From Rachicladosporium sp. CCFEE 5018 (taxonomy: Eukaryota; Ascomycota; Dothideomycetes; Cladosporiales; Cladosporiaceae): DNA of 64,000 nucleotides. Where the stretch lies: positions 1,606,791-1,670,790 of the forward strand of contig KZ111140.1 of NCBI GenBank assembly GCA_002077045.2, given 5' to 3'. Below, piece after piece: positions 50,787-61,307 of the stretch. The position numbers and the translations under genes were made by a program. A model generated the notes under the pieces. The model was not told the origin of the DNA and made no database searches. It worked only from the letters and a program-made list of their open reading frames with translations. Each line of letters opens with the position of its first letter. The stretch's first letter is position 1.

Positions 50787-51836
50787 CACGATCGCGTGTC
50801 CGACTTCGTGATCGACTACTATTCTTGCGATCGCGGTCACTGCTTATCCCAGGGATCCACATACTGGGACTTGCGACCTCGCGGACTACGTGTCCGATCG
50901 TGACTGCCGCTTCCTTACCGCGCTCCATGATCGTCGGTCGCGGGCTAGATGTAGGTCGCTTGCTGCCTCGGCGGACGATACTGGGCCGGCCATCGACATG
51001 TCGATACAGCGGATTGCGGAAGTATGCCAGCGTGGGACCTCGGGAATCCACACTTCCTTCGTCGTCTGAGTCCGCCCGCCGCACTGCAAGCTTTGATGAT
51101 GCGCTACCCGGCCGATCGGCGTCACTCACGCGTTGCATCTCCTCCCGCTCAGCCTCCTTCCTAAGACGTTCCGACACACCTTCGTACCACGCCACCATGT
51201 GCTTATCCGGCTCTAGAGGAAAGCAAGCTCTGGGCAGAATCTTGGGAAACATTTCGCGAGTGACGGGATCCTTGACGTCGTACTTCCTGACTGCTTCCAT
51301 CAAGAACGCAGAGTGCTCGTCGGGGCCAAGCAGCGTTTGGATCGTTTCAAACATGATCCAGCCTTCGGTCTTCAGGGCTGGCACAGTGGGCTCCGTGAAA
51401 GCTGTAGAATGCGACAAAGGCTGCAAAGAGTGCAGACAGCCTAGCGATTTGTAGATGAAGCCAATCGATACACCTGGAGTACCGAGGAAGAGTTGGTCAT
51501 AGTTGCCACCAACATCGCGATAGAAGCTCGCGAGCTGATTTGGGGTCAAGTCAGGATTGTCAGATCGCTCAAATTGCTCATTCTGTGGATTGAATCGTCA
51601 GCTGATCTGTCTATACACACGGCTCGACCCTGCGGAGCAGATCTATCCCGACTCACTATAACGTTCTTCAGCCCGCGTAACAGCGCCTTCAGCTTATCCG
51701 TTGCTGTCTTGTCGGGCTTGAACAGGTATTGCCAATACTCCATCGCCTCGCGTTCCTCCGCCGACACCTCTTGCTCCATGTTTTGCATTCTCAATGGCGC
51801 TTTGGCGTCGCGTTGGCCGGCTGGAGTCGCGTCCAT
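50787..51836 (-). CDS. DUF7514-type protein, copy B, 3' end lost in gap
   Basis: Exon 1 is 51836-51657 and exon 2 starts at 51582 and runs into the gap at 50787; the intron is 51583-51656. The conserved domain is complete; the Arg/Ser-rich tail is cut after about 335 residues. Differences from copy A are few and conservative, for example Ser to Arg near the end of exon 1 and Val-Thr-Trp to Val-Ala-Trp. Splice sites and frame are kept, so this copy could be functional if the missing part is intact. Confidence 0.85.
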
Positions 51837-53741
51837 CGTTGCGGTCCCCTGTTGAGTTGATTGTGCTCACGTGGTAGCGGCAAATTGTGTAGTAGCGATC
51901 ATTGCAAACAATCGTGCATGCGGTCTCTGGGACATATCATCTGCGGCGTCAGCGCTCTATACAGGTAGATGAGCTTAAGGTTAGCCAAATGTCGAGAACG
52001 ATTCAGCCCTACCATGTCGTGCAGGTGAAGCCCGGGGTTGCACGAGCTGAGCTCCGACCTCATCCGTCCCACGTTCATATCAGGCGTCCTCTGGTGTCTA
52101 AGTAGAGATGTATCTTTCCCACAAAGAGGCACGCACTGAGTACTTGCGAGATACATTGGTGAGTAAAGTTCACGCAAGAGCAACGACGGATTTGACTGCC
52201 TCCTGCATTCTGTACGGCTGCTACCATGGCGATCTAGAGGCTATCAACTTCCTTGACCACCATGAAGCCCACCAAGGGCTCAGATCAAGCGCTACCTCTT
52301 CGCCGAGCGCGAGCCTTGCTCCTGCCTGCATGTGCGCTGGTGTATAATAATGTGTTCCCGCTCGCAGATAGCGAGACGAAGTATCTCGCATTGCCGCTCA
52401 TATATAGCGAGACGACAGTCGTTCTATTGTTCGCCAATGAACAGCCGGACGCGCAAGGATTGGAGCTTCTCTTGAATCGAATACTTGCATTCTAAATCGG
52501 CAGCTCTTACGGCCACGGCTAATTGCACCACACTGCCATTGAGCGTCAGTACGAGCAAAGACCATCTCTAGCACATGACAATGCGACGAAGACACACTGC
52601 TCAACAGGCAGCCTGCTACCGTGAATAGACACGCGGCAGGGAGCTCACAGCCTCTCGCGCGCTGTAGCGATTGTAGCTGCGAGTACGGGTGGACGTGGTG
52701 AAAGATCCCGAGCTCGCACTTGTACGTGCTGATTGACCTAGACGTGCCGCCTAGGTAGCTCAACGCATCGCTGCGAGAGACGATCGGCAAGGGTTTCATC
52801 TTCGACGGCAATCGTCCGGCGACAGCAGGCAGGCTGCGAAGTCTGGGCTCATCACGCTTAACGGCAATAGTTAGAGGGTAAACCGGCGACGCGTTCCCGC
52901 GCGCACATATAGAGATGGTGTTGTAATCATAGCCGCTCTTTCATGTCGAGACGAGAAACGACATCTCTTCGCTCGCACACTACGAGACGCATAGCGTTCA
53001 CTACCTCTAGTCGAGCCCGACCGTGCGGTCGAGAAATGTTAGCAAGCTTCCCACCAAGCTCTAGGAGAACCAGCGGTATCCCTTCAAGTGCGACGAGAAG
53101 CGGACGTCAGAGGTAATCAAGGAGACTGCAGCTTCCCGAGTAGGTCTCTATGCAGTGTTGTAAGCCTGTCTCTGGTCATAGCGAAACAAAGCATGAGTAC
53201 ATGACAGGCCTATGGTCTACGGCAGTGATGCTTGAAGCCGGCATCCATCTCGGTGTTGACCTGCATCTCCAAGGCCTTGTTTCTGCTCTGGCTGCGGAAG
53301 AATGTGGACGAGTAATGCAGGCAGTTGTCCACACCTTCAGAGTGAGTTTACGCTCGTGTGTAGCGAGACGGCGTGGACCGACTTTACGCTTGTTGGCGAA
53401 CAGACGTAATGCGACTCCTTACTCGCTAATATACAGCGACACAACTAGGATGTTGCGGTGCAATATACGACAAGCTCGCTCAATCTCGTCCCGCGCAGGC
53501 AAGGTCGCGGTCAGGTGTCGTATGCTCCATCACCAGAGCCTCAGCATGCGTCTACCTGCAGACGCAGGACGAGGAGACGCGAGCGTTTGCAGCATACATT
53601 ATCTCCTTTGGAGCAAAGGGCTACTTGCCAGGGCCGGTCTATCAGGTCGCAATCTTTAGGGGTCCTGGCATTGAGGTCTGGTGGCCTTAGGCATGTCCGA
53701 AGGTGAGAGCATCCTCGCGAGAGCTGGAACGCATGGAGAGC
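51837..53741. other. Spacer without a convincing gene, copy B
   Basis: Counterpart of 4104-5771, clearly diverged, with small indels and one 251 bp extra segment. The longest frame (53150-53659, 169 residues) aligns with the shorter frame at 5178-5564 in copy A. In the first 63 codons about a dozen differences change the residue, the pattern expected of non-coding drift. Peptides such as YGCYHGDLEAINFL near 52220 look like fossil ankyrin helices. Confidence 0.5.
52681..52931. other. 251 bp indel between duplication copies
   Basis: Present in copy B and replaced by three bases (4958-4960) in copy A. No terminal repeats or target-site duplication are visible, so insertion into B and deletion from A are equally possible. 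Confidence 0.8.
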
Positions 53742-55229
53742 TCATTGCGCCTTTTTCTCCCGCCCCAACTCTCTCTTCGTTCTCCTGCCCTCCAACTCAC
53801 CTCTCACCAACGCGGCCAGACCCAAGCTTGCCTCAATCAGCGCCAGCACGTGTCCCGCCCACCACACATGCTGCACCCCAAATACACAGCTCTCATAGTC
53901 GAATTTCCACTTCTCTTCTCCCGCATCGAACCACGCACTCAGCAACCCTGCATTCCCTAGAAATTCACCCATCATACTTCGTACTGTAATCTCGCGGATA
54001 CCATTGCTGCGGTCCCAGTCAATAGGACTGTGCTGGAGGTGCGTGTTGTTGGGCCGGAGCGAGAGGCGTGGGCGGAAGTAGGGCTCGGTGCTCCAGTCCG
54101 ACGTTTCCGGGTGTGAGTAGTGGAAGGTGTCGCAGCCTTCGTGGTCGTGGCCGTCGAGTATTAGGGCTGAAGATCCTGCTGAGGTGAGGCCCTTGATGAG
54201 TGCTTGGCTGGTAGAGGGCGAGAGGAGGTTCTGTTCGCGGATGCCGCCGCCTTCTGCTGCGGAGAAGTGATCTGTGAAGGGCTTGTCGGTGCAGTGGGAG
54301 GAGGGTTTGTGAAGAGGAATATGCGTCAAGAGGATGGTACCGGTGTTGGGTGGCGGCTTCGTAAGCGAGGAAACGGGTAGACTGGAGGAGAGAAAGTCCC
54401 AAGTGTCCTTCTGGAGCTCTGTGTGCAGTGCCGGCGAGTCCAAGTTCATCGAGTTGAGCACCACCAGTCGTAGCTCCGGAGTCGATAAGGCCTCCAACGG
54501 CGATCGGACAGTGGTCGAAGTCGTCTCATTACTCCCACCCTTCTCAGACAACCTAAACCTCACCTCCCAGTTCACCTCCCCAAAGCCCTCCTCCCACCTC
54601 TTCAACCTCGCCTCATCCAGATCCCCAGCGTACCCAACATCATGATTGCCCGCCACAGATATGATCCTCCTTTCCCAGCCCTCAAACCCCTCCTCCACGC
54701 CGCCCTTCCCTATCAACTCTGTGCTAACCATCTCACTACCCCTGAACACAGTCCCCCAGAACCTCTGCCTCCGCTTCTCAAACTCGACATCGTCGATCCA
54801 CTGACTACCCAACAAATCCCCCAGCACAACAGTATGCGTAGGTCCAGTCCACCAGCTTATCATCCAATGAATGTGCGCTAGAAATCGATCATTCCCCCAG
54901 AGATCCAACTGCTTTCTCCACCTCCTCCCTAGCCTACCTGCCACACCTCTCGCTCCCTGCTCTCGCCATACCTTTCCCAGCTCATAGTCAGGCACACTAC
55001 TCCCTCCCTCCAGCTGCGGGTCTGCCAGACATAGCAGTCTGAACGGCGCTGTTTCTGCTGCGCGACCTGGTTGCTCGGAGCCGGGAAGATGGCAGGCTAG
55101 TTCGGAGGGGACGGCTGGGGGAAAGGAGCAGCCGTAGAGGAAAGGGTAGGTGTAGATCCAGGTTAGGCCTATGAGGGTTGGGGGGAGGAGGAAGCGGAAG
55201 AGTTGCCAGAGGAGGGGGGCGAGGCGCAT
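53742..55229 (-). CDS. Ted1-like calcineurin-type phosphoesterase, copy B
   Basis: 495 residues from ATG 55229, the same length as copy A. All metal-binding motifs (ADPQLEGG, LGDLLGS, AGNHDVG, LTHIPLH, DGHDHEG) are unchanged. Substitutions concentrate in loops and in the C-terminal third (for example around the SPSTSQALIKGL segment before the last metal motif). The two copies are therefore both open and probably both functional, with somewhat relaxed constraint. Role and family as for copy A: GPI-glycan remodelling in ER or Golgi. Confidence 0.88.
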   Translation of the reverse strand: MRLAPLLWQLFRFLLPPTLIGLTWIYTYPFLYGCSFPPAVPSELACHLPGSEQPGRAAETAPFRLLCLADPQLEGGSSVPDYELGKVWREQGARGVAGRLGRRWRKQLDLWGNDRFLAHIHWMISWWTGPTHTVVLGDLLGSQWIDDVEFEKRRQRFWGTVFRGSEMVSTELIGKGGVEEGFEGWERRIISVAGNHDVGYAGDLDEARLKRWEEGFGEVNWEVRFRLSEKGGSNETTSTTVRSPLEALSTPELRLVVLNSMNLDSPALHTELQKDTWDFLSSSLPVSSLTKPPPNTGTILLTHIPLHKPSSHCTDKPFTDHFSAAEGGGIREQNLLSPSTSQALIKGLTSAGSSALILDGHDHEGCDTFHYSHPETSDWSTEPYFRPRLSLRPNNTHLQHSPIDWDRSNGIREITVRSMMGEFLGNAGLLSAWFDAGEEKWKFDYESCVFGVQHVWWAGHVLALIEASLGLAALVRGELEGRRTKRELGREKKAQ

Positions 55230-55528
55230 TGGGGAGGTAGGAGAGGATGATGGGAGAAGAGGAGAGGATTAGGAGAGGGTTTCAGCAGATGTAAGTCTAG
55301 TTAGATAGGTTGTAGGTCAAAAGGAGGGAATGTCAGCTTCGGGCATGATTCGGTCATGGTCAGATAAAGTCGGTTGTGCATAGCGAAGACGCGAAAGCGA
55401 AGGATGGTAGGATGATAGGCTCATTTCTGTACACTGCATACGGCCATACTGCGATCTCGCGACCACAGCCTATATGCTTGCGTCCCCGACTCCAGTCCCT
55501 ACTTAACAGCTCTCCCCTCCACAACCAT

Positions 55529-56394
55529 CTACCAATACTGCGCCTTCACGAAATCCGCCATCGTCTTCGGCTCGCCCTCATATTTATGCGCGCCATCCGT
55601 ACTTTCATGAATATCATGCCCATGTCCGTGATCTCCATGGCCATGCGCATCTTCCGTCGGACCAACATACTCCATCTTATACACACTGCCACACTCCGGG
55701 CACCGCTCCACGGGCCTGTCCCTTGACGTCGTCAACCAGATCACCACATGCGTGTCCACCGGGTAGCCAGTGCAGCCGAGATACTGCTCGTCGCCGTAGG
55801 ACTTGACCGTGATGGGGGCTTCGAGCGTGCCCTTTCTCGAGGCGTCCAAGGGGCGCATGTCGAAGATGTCCACGCCTTGCATCTTACCGAGAATTTCGAG
55901 ACGCTCGAGGCCGGTGGCTTGTTCGAGATCGGTGGGGATGACACCGGGAGGGGCGCCAGGGGGGAGGAGATCGTGTTCGGACTCGATTTCTGGGAACTGT
56001 ATTAGCTTCGGCGAGCATGCCTGGTGTACGAAGTGTAACACATACCCTCGAATTTCTTCACGTGTTTGCTGGGCTCGCCAGATGCTGGCGTGCTGTGTTT
56101 TGCATCGACTGCATAGAGTGTGGTCAGCCTCTCGCGTTAATGCTGGCCCAATTGTGCACCCCTAGCCGTCCTCTCCACCCCGATACACCTCCACCTTGGC
56201 CAGATCGCCATCGCATCCCCTCTCCCAGGTCGCTCCCATGTATTCGCCCCTCCGACACCCTCATTGGCCGGCACATCACTCCAGGGAAGATACTCACATC
56301 TCCTCACACTGCTCACAAAGCTTCGCACAGGCGCAACGGGGCGGACAGCAATGCTGCTCCGCGCAACAGCGGTGACAGCACGGCGGGCGAACAT
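55529..56394 (-). CDS. COX4: Cytochrome c oxidase subunit 4, complete, copy B
   Basis: Three exons: 56394-56298 (32 codons plus one base), 56108-56046 and 55989-55529, giving 206 residues. Intron 1 is 189 bp (56297-56109, GTGAGT, branch GCTGAC, TATGCAG) and intron 2 is 56 bp (56045-55990, GTATGT, branch GCTAAT, TTCCCAG). Exon 1 encodes a textbook mitochondrial presequence (MFARRAVTAVARSSIAVRPV). Exon 2 gives the KHVKKFE block that precedes EIESEHDLLPPG. Exon 3 holds the conserved core and the C-P-E-C zinc site, with a His-rich tail that is longer than in yeast. The protein is a structural subunit of respiratory complex IV on the matrix side. This is the only intact COX4 in the window. Confidence 0.95.
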
Positions 56395-56769
56395 ATCGGC
56401 GGTGGGTGTGGTGGTGTATGTACTGGATAGCAGACGTGACTCTGTACAGCCGAGAGGTTGTGCATTGGGGGAGCTTGCACGGGAAGAGCCGGGACCTGGA
56501 TCGGCGCCTGACCTCTTGCCTGAGGCGCGTGACCTTCAGCTGTAGAGAAACCCTCTGGACACACTGGCAACAACGCGAAAGATTGCCAGTGCAATACGCT
56601 GGCGATCAATATGATACAGTACATTTCCCTCTGCAGCTCTAAAGCTACAATGCCCCACATCAATAGATACTCACGCCCCAACGCCATCGCTGAACCCCAA
56701 GACGCACTCCTCTACCCGACTATTCCACCGTCATTCCGACTGCGCCCCACGGCTAATACACCCTGACCA
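56395..56769. other. Intergenic, 375 bp
   Basis: Promoter side of COX4 copy B and 3' flank of the transcription-factor gene. No gene. Confidence 0.6.
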
Positions 56770-59586
56770 CTAGGCGCCATAGTGTATCATCGGCCAGGTC
56801 GCCCCCTCTCCGCTAGTCCCTGAGGTAGGCATCTGCATCTCTCCAAACGCGTACCCCTGCCCTCCAATGCCAGCTGCAACTCCATTACTCAATCCTCCAA
56901 AGCCATTCGCTTCACCGTTCTGAACCTGCTGCCCCGAGCTGTCAGGCGCCATGTTCCCGACCAGATTCTCTGCAAAGGTGCGCCAGGCCATTTGTCCGGA
57001 AAGCTGCGCCGTGCTACCGCTTGAGTGCGGTGAATGGATGGGGTACGTTGGGTTGTAGGATGGGTATTGCGGCTGCTGTTGTTGTTGTTGCTGCTGCTGC
57101 TGCTGTTGTTGTTGCTGGGCGAGAGCAGCTTGTGCGGCGAGATGAGGCTGTAGCACAGGCTTGGAGTCCTGTGGTGTGTAAGGTGTGGGCGTGGAGTAGT
57201 GAGAGGTGTATGAGGGCAGCGAGGCAGATTGATTGTAGTTGTGGTAGGTCGGGGTTGTGGACTCTTGTGGCAACAGTGGTGGAGGTTGTGGAGCATAGCC
57301 GTTGCTTTGATGGGCGTGCGATGATGCGGGTTGGCCGTTCGCAGGCGGATCGTATGCGCCGTCGTACGGCTGACCCATGTGAGAGGGTTGTGGGGCGGGA
57401 GCGGGTCTGAATCGCTCGAGCTGTTGGTGCTGTTGTGATGGAGACAGCTCGTGGCGACTTGCGCCCTCATTCGCGGATGCGACAGCTGCCATGGCGGTCT
57501 TGGCCACGAGGTGCCGTTGGATCTTGCTCAGGCTCTCTTCGACAATCTTGCCAATGGCGTTTTGCAGCTTTGGCCCGGTGCCGAGTAGTTGACCTAGCTC
57601 ACCAAGAACGCTCATCCAGCCTTGCATATCTTGCCGCAGGCTGGTCAGGTTTGCGTTGGTCAAGGTATCTCGACGCTCAGTGTAAGCGAAAAGCGTCGTG
57701 AAGATCGCAGCAATGTTGTCCATATTGGAGTACATCGTCTGATCCAGACTCTTGAGCATTCGAAGCTGCTTCGCCACAGATAGCAATCTCGCGCTTGCCT
57801 CGAGGCAGGCATCGAGGTTATCACTCATAGCCTGTGGGCTCGGGCTGCGACACAGCGCTGGGTGATGGATGAGAAGTTGACAGCTCTGAGCAGAGAACTC
57901 GAGGTACAGCGCCGAGACTCGATCCTGATGTCTCGTTCTCGGCCCACCAGATAGCTCAGGCGGAAACGAAGCGACACACGCCTTGAGATCCTGCGATAGC
58001 TCTCGAACGCTCGCCTCGTACTGCTTCCGAGCATGTGTCGGCGACCGAATGTTATAGATGGAGCTGTACACTTTCATCATCACACGCGTGAGCTCCATTC
58101 CATACCTGCCGGCTGCCCACGTGCACTTCCGCCAGGAATCTAGATCACTCTCTTCAGGCAAGTTGTCATCCGAGATCTCAGGGATCTCGATGTCAAAGTC
58201 CTCAAGACGGAAGGGCATCGGTCGGCCGAGCTTGCCGGAAATATTAACATGTACCACGATGAGCGTCCAGAACGTACGTTGCCGCATCTGTATGACGTGC
58301 GGATCATGCTTGGACATGTTTGTCTGCCATGCATTGGCGCTGCGATGCAGACCGAGCTCGACTGCTAGGCCGAGCACGGTATTGGTGAACATCCACGCCG
58401 CAGCAGGCCGAGGGAAGTTGCGTAGATGCGTGCAGATGAGTGTCAAGGCTTGCATATCCTGCAGCGTGTGTCCCTTGATTAGCTGCGGGATGAACGAGAT
58501 CGCGTAGTGCCAGTGCGCGTAATTCTGTGCTCGAGGTGGATCGACATTCCGTGCCGTGTACTGATATTCCAAGATCGCCATCACACCGTGCACCATGACA
58601 CGCTCTGCGATCGTTGGCTGATATGATTTGTGGTAGATGTTCTCCAGCAAGCGGTGGAAATCAGGCTTATGTAGCACAGGAATGAAGGGCTGACAAGATC
58701 CGAAGAACCATTCGGCGTACTGTCTGCCGGTCTCCCAGGGCGGCAAAGGTGGCGCATCGACCTTGACTCCGCCGAATGCATGGTCGATGAAGCTTTGGTA
58801 TGAAGCACCTGAGTTGGGCGACTCGTCTTCCTTGGGCATGTACTCGGCCAGATCGACCTTGGCACCGAAGAGCGAGATGCAAGTACCTTCGATCGGACTG
58901 AGCCAGTTGTTGCCAGAAGATACGCCGAGGTAGTTGTCGCCAATGCAGCCAGCGCGGAAGTCTGCAAGTAGACTGGGTTGTATTGATACCTTGTCCGATG
59001 TGCCATTTTGAGCGGGATGACCATGATCATCCGCATGAGAAGACTGGAGACCGGCCCATGTGTCCCTATCACCCGATCGCGGGTTCGGGGCAGAGCCATA
59101 GTAAGACGACGCGAGCGCAGGCGCAGGCGCATACCCGTTCGATACACCAGGCTGATCAATCGGCTCGATCTTGTTGTCCCTCATCTGTTGCTGTAAAGTA
59201 GCAACCCATTGCTTCAGCGCAGTGTTCTCGTTCTCCAGCTTCTCAGTATGTCCTCGACTTCGCGCAGCTCCAGAGATGCGATCGGTGGTCGTGCATTCGG
59301 TGTTGTTCTGCAGACAAGGCGAACACCCGCCAGGTCGTGCATCACAGCGGATCTTCCTCACTTTACACCGATCGCACGCCTGTCCAGTCCGGGTACTCGC
59401 TGCAGCGTTGCTCGCGCGTTTCTTGCTGCTCCCACCTGTCGTCGAGGGCTGGGAGTCTTCATGATACGGGAATGTGGGCGCGTCGTCGCCGTTCCCGTAC
59501 GCGTCAAGACGTTGCAGCTTCGCACTGTTCGATGCTGCGTCGTCAAGACCAGCCTCGTCTCCAGTGCGCTTGTGAGGCGCCATCAT
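56770..59586 (-). CDS. Zn2Cys6 transcription factor with fungal-trans domain
   Basis: Intronless, 938 residues. The zinc cluster CDRCKVRKIRC...C-x2-C...C is complete, with spacing 2-6-6-2-6 (about residues 70-97). It is followed by a short coiled coil (RGHTEKLENENTALKQWVAT) for dimerisation. The middle part (about 285-600) is a fungal-specific transcription-factor domain, with EWFFGSCQPFIPVLHKPDFH, VLGLAVELGLHRSANAW and RQRTFWTLIVVHVNISGKLGRP. The C-terminal third is disordered, with a Gln tract of about 15 residues encoded near 57071-57116. It is a nuclear DNA-binding regulator; the target genes cannot be inferred. The first of two consecutive ATGs is used. CGI121 starts 278 bp away on the other strand. 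Confidence 0.94.
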   Translation of the reverse strand: MMAPHKRTGDEAGLDDAASNSAKLQRLDAYGNGDDAPTFPYHEDSQPSTTGGSSKKRASNAAASTRTGQACDRCKVRKIRCDARPGGCSPCLQNNTECTTTDRISGAARSRGHTEKLENENTALKQWVATLQQQMRDNKIEPIDQPGVSNGYAPAPALASSYYGSAPNPRSGDRDTWAGLQSSHADDHGHPAQNGTSDKVSIQPSLLADFRAGCIGDNYLGVSSGNNWLSPIEGTCISLFGAKVDLAEYMPKEDESPNSGASYQSFIDHAFGGVKVDAPPLPPWETGRQYAEWFFGSCQPFIPVLHKPDFHRLLENIYHKSYQPTIAERVMVHGVMAILEYQYTARNVDPPRAQNYAHWHYAISFIPQLIKGHTLQDMQALTLICTHLRNFPRPAAAWMFTNTVLGLAVELGLHRSANAWQTNMSKHDPHVIQMRQRTFWTLIVVHVNISGKLGRPMPFRLEDFDIEIPEISDDNLPEESDLDSWRKCTWAAGRYGMELTRVMMKVYSSIYNIRSPTHARKQYEASVRELSQDLKACVASFPPELSGGPRTRHQDRVSALYLEFSAQSCQLLIHHPALCRSPSPQAMSDNLDACLEASARLLSVAKQLRMLKSLDQTMYSNMDNIAAIFTTLFAYTERRDTLTNANLTSLRQDMQGWMSVLGELGQLLGTGPKLQNAIGKIVEESLSKIQRHLVAKTAMAAVASANEGASRHELSPSQQHQQLERFRPAPAPQPSHMGQPYDGAYDPPANGQPASSHAHQSNGYAPQPPPLLPQESTTPTYHNYNQSASLPSYTSHYSTPTPYTPQDSKPVLQPHLAAQAALAQQQQQQQQQQQQQQQPQYPSYNPTYPIHSPHSSGSTAQLSGQMAWRTFAENLVGNMAPDSSGQQVQNGEANGFGGLSNGVAAGIGGQGYAFGEMQMPTSGTSGEGATWPMIHYGA
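57071..57116 (-). repeat. CAG/CAA repeat coding polyglutamine
   Basis: A run of CAA and CAG codons in the C-terminal activation-type region of the Zn2Cys6 factor. Mixed codons suggest slow turnover rather than a young microsatellite. Confidence 0.9.
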
Positions 59587-59864
59587 CGGCCACGAATGCG
59601 TACGGGAAGTGCAGTGGAAGTTGCCGTCGACGTCTCAATGCTTGGCTGAGAGGTCGCGACTCGCATTGGCTATGTGGGGCCGAGATTGATCGTCCACTCC
59701 ATCCCGGCAGTCACTGAAGGAATGCCGAGACATTGACTTTACTTTACTCCAATCAACGCTCACCCATTGGATACATGTCAAGACACACACACTCAATCCG
59801 AGCACGAATGCGGAAGTAGCCTGGCTTCTGGTTCAGATTCAACGACGTTGCCCCAGTGGCCGCG

Positions 59865-60478
59865 ATGGAGAGCATCACTGTTCCTCACCTGCCGGCACAC
59901 ACGCTTCACGTGGGCCTCTTCAAGGACGTAGAGAATGCAACCTTCCTCCGTCAGCAGCTGCTCGATGGTAACACCGATTTCCAATACGCGTTCGCAGATG
60001 CCAGCATGGTTGCATCGCGACAGGCTGTCTTTGCGGCATGCTCTCGCGCGATCGACGACTCGATCTTCGGTAGGATGAAGACTCGTAATCTGCATTCTGA
60101 GATCGTATTCGCGCTGTCTGCGATCAGCAACGTGAGCGACTTTGACTTGTGGCGATACTTGCTTCTACGATGTTGACTTGTTCGTAGATATCAGAATCCT
60201 TCCGCCGCATGGGCATTCAGGACACGACAAAGCATGTGCTCGCGGTCAAGGTGCTCGACGAATCCGTCACTGCAACGCAAGTCGACGCATTTCTTGGAGA
60301 ACATGTCCATGGCACCGTGGTAGCTTTCACTGACGAGGAGCTATCGTCGATGCAAGACGTGCCAAGGATCCGCAAGATCTACAAGCTACCTCCTGCTGGC
60401 AAGGATGAGAATGCCAAGTCGCTGAGCAAGACTGATGAGGCTATCGTGATTGGAAGTATGGCTCTACGCGGCTCCTGA
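59865..60478 (+). CDS. CGI121: KEOPS/EKC subunit Cgi121
   Basis: Two exons, 59865-60131 and 60188-60478, with intron 60132-60187 (56 bp, GTGAGC, branch GTTGAC, TTCGTAG), phase 0; 185 residues. Conserved features: HTLHVGLFKDVENATFLRQQ at the N-terminus, YAFADASMVASRQAVFAAC and the helix MKTRNLHSEIVFALSAISN ending exactly at the splice site, then SFRRMGIQDTTKHVLAVKV. The protein binds Bud32 and the tRNA 3' end in the KEOPS complex, which makes t6A in tRNAs and supports telomere maintenance. The length matches yeast Cgi121. Confidence 0.95.
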
Positions 60479-61031
60479 GGCATCCTTTTACGGCGGTACA
60501 CGATGTTCCAACTACGACAGGACGCAAAAATGCTGCGCCGGAATGATGCCAGAGCTATCACGCACGGAAGCTCCCAATGTGCAAGGGTGCGATTGGCGCG
60601 AGGGAGACAGCGATTTATCCAAGTCGGATGATCCGAGAAGTACCCACTCGCAAGTGCTATACTCATAGTCCATGACTGATGTTTGCAGTGTGTGGTAGCG
60701 AGATGCCTCTCCGCGGATGGGTTGAGGCATTGCACGCGATACTGCATGTCATTGTGAGAGCCAACGTCGCGGCCTGCCAACCCTCGAGAGCCGCGAAGAC
60801 AAAGACTATCTAGACGAGCGCAACACTATGGAATGCAAGTCGTTTGGCCGTGCCTCTGTCACTGCGCCTTACTCGACCGTCACTGATCTCATCCCGCTGA
60901 TACAGGTTGTCGCAAAGCTAGGTACTCCCTTCCCCTTTCCCAGTCAAACCCCTTCTGAGCCCCATCGATCATCTCAACCACTTCTCCCATCACCACCACT
61001 AAACCCATCTCTTCCCCGCTCGTCGACAGCA
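60479..61031. other. Intergenic, 553 bp
   Basis: 3' flank of CGI121 and a long pyrimidine-rich leader (about 60920-61030) before the next small gene. No other feature. Confidence 0.6.
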
Positions 61032-61307
61032 ATGTGGTCCATCAACCAACACCCCGGCCAGTACTACGATCCCGTGCGCGACTCCATGCGCAACGTCCAG
61101 TACCGCATGTACCCAAACGAGCACATGGGTCACTTCAACAGTCCCCACGGGTACGCTCTTTGGGGGAACTACAACGATATGTACAGCCGCAATGCGGGAA
61201 TTCTCAACACTGGCTTTGCTGGTGGCAGGATGCCTCAGGCTCACGATGCGAGGCAAGCAAGAAGGGATTACATTGCTTGGGTGAGGGACATGCAGAGCTT
61301 TATGTAA
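61032..61307 (+). CDS. Small Tyr/Asn/Met-rich hypothetical protein
   Basis: The ATG at 61032 follows a CT-rich leader, a typical fungal promoter and 5' UTR pattern, and opens a 91-residue frame to TAA at 61305-61307. The protein is hydrophilic and rich in Tyr, Asn, Met, His and Arg (DSMRNVQYRMYPNEHMGHF), with no Cys, signal peptide or membrane span. A frame open further upstream has no good context. I recognise no family. The strong leader and clean start favour a real, probably highly expressed, lineage-specific gene. Confidence 0.5.
   Translation: MWSINQHPGQYYDPVRDSMRNVQYRMYPNEHMGHFNSPHGYALWGNYNDMYSRNAGILNTGFAGGRMPQAHDARQARRDYIAWVRDMQSFM

Larger units (their letters stand above)
50787..56015 (+). 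repeat. Segmental duplication, copy B (5,229 bp)
   Basis: Direct repeat of 3055-8040. It begins flush with the gap and ends at CTTCGGCGAG (56006-56015), after which the two loci differ completely. A net 243 bp longer than copy A, almost all from a 251 bp stretch at 52681-52931 that copy A lacks. Gene order and orientation are the same: DUF7514 (partial), spacer, Ted1-like, COX4. Confidence 0.97.

Noticed and set aside
50329..50903. Frames spanning the N gap on both strands
   Set aside because: They are joined only by unknown bases; left and right parts belong to different genes on opposite strands.
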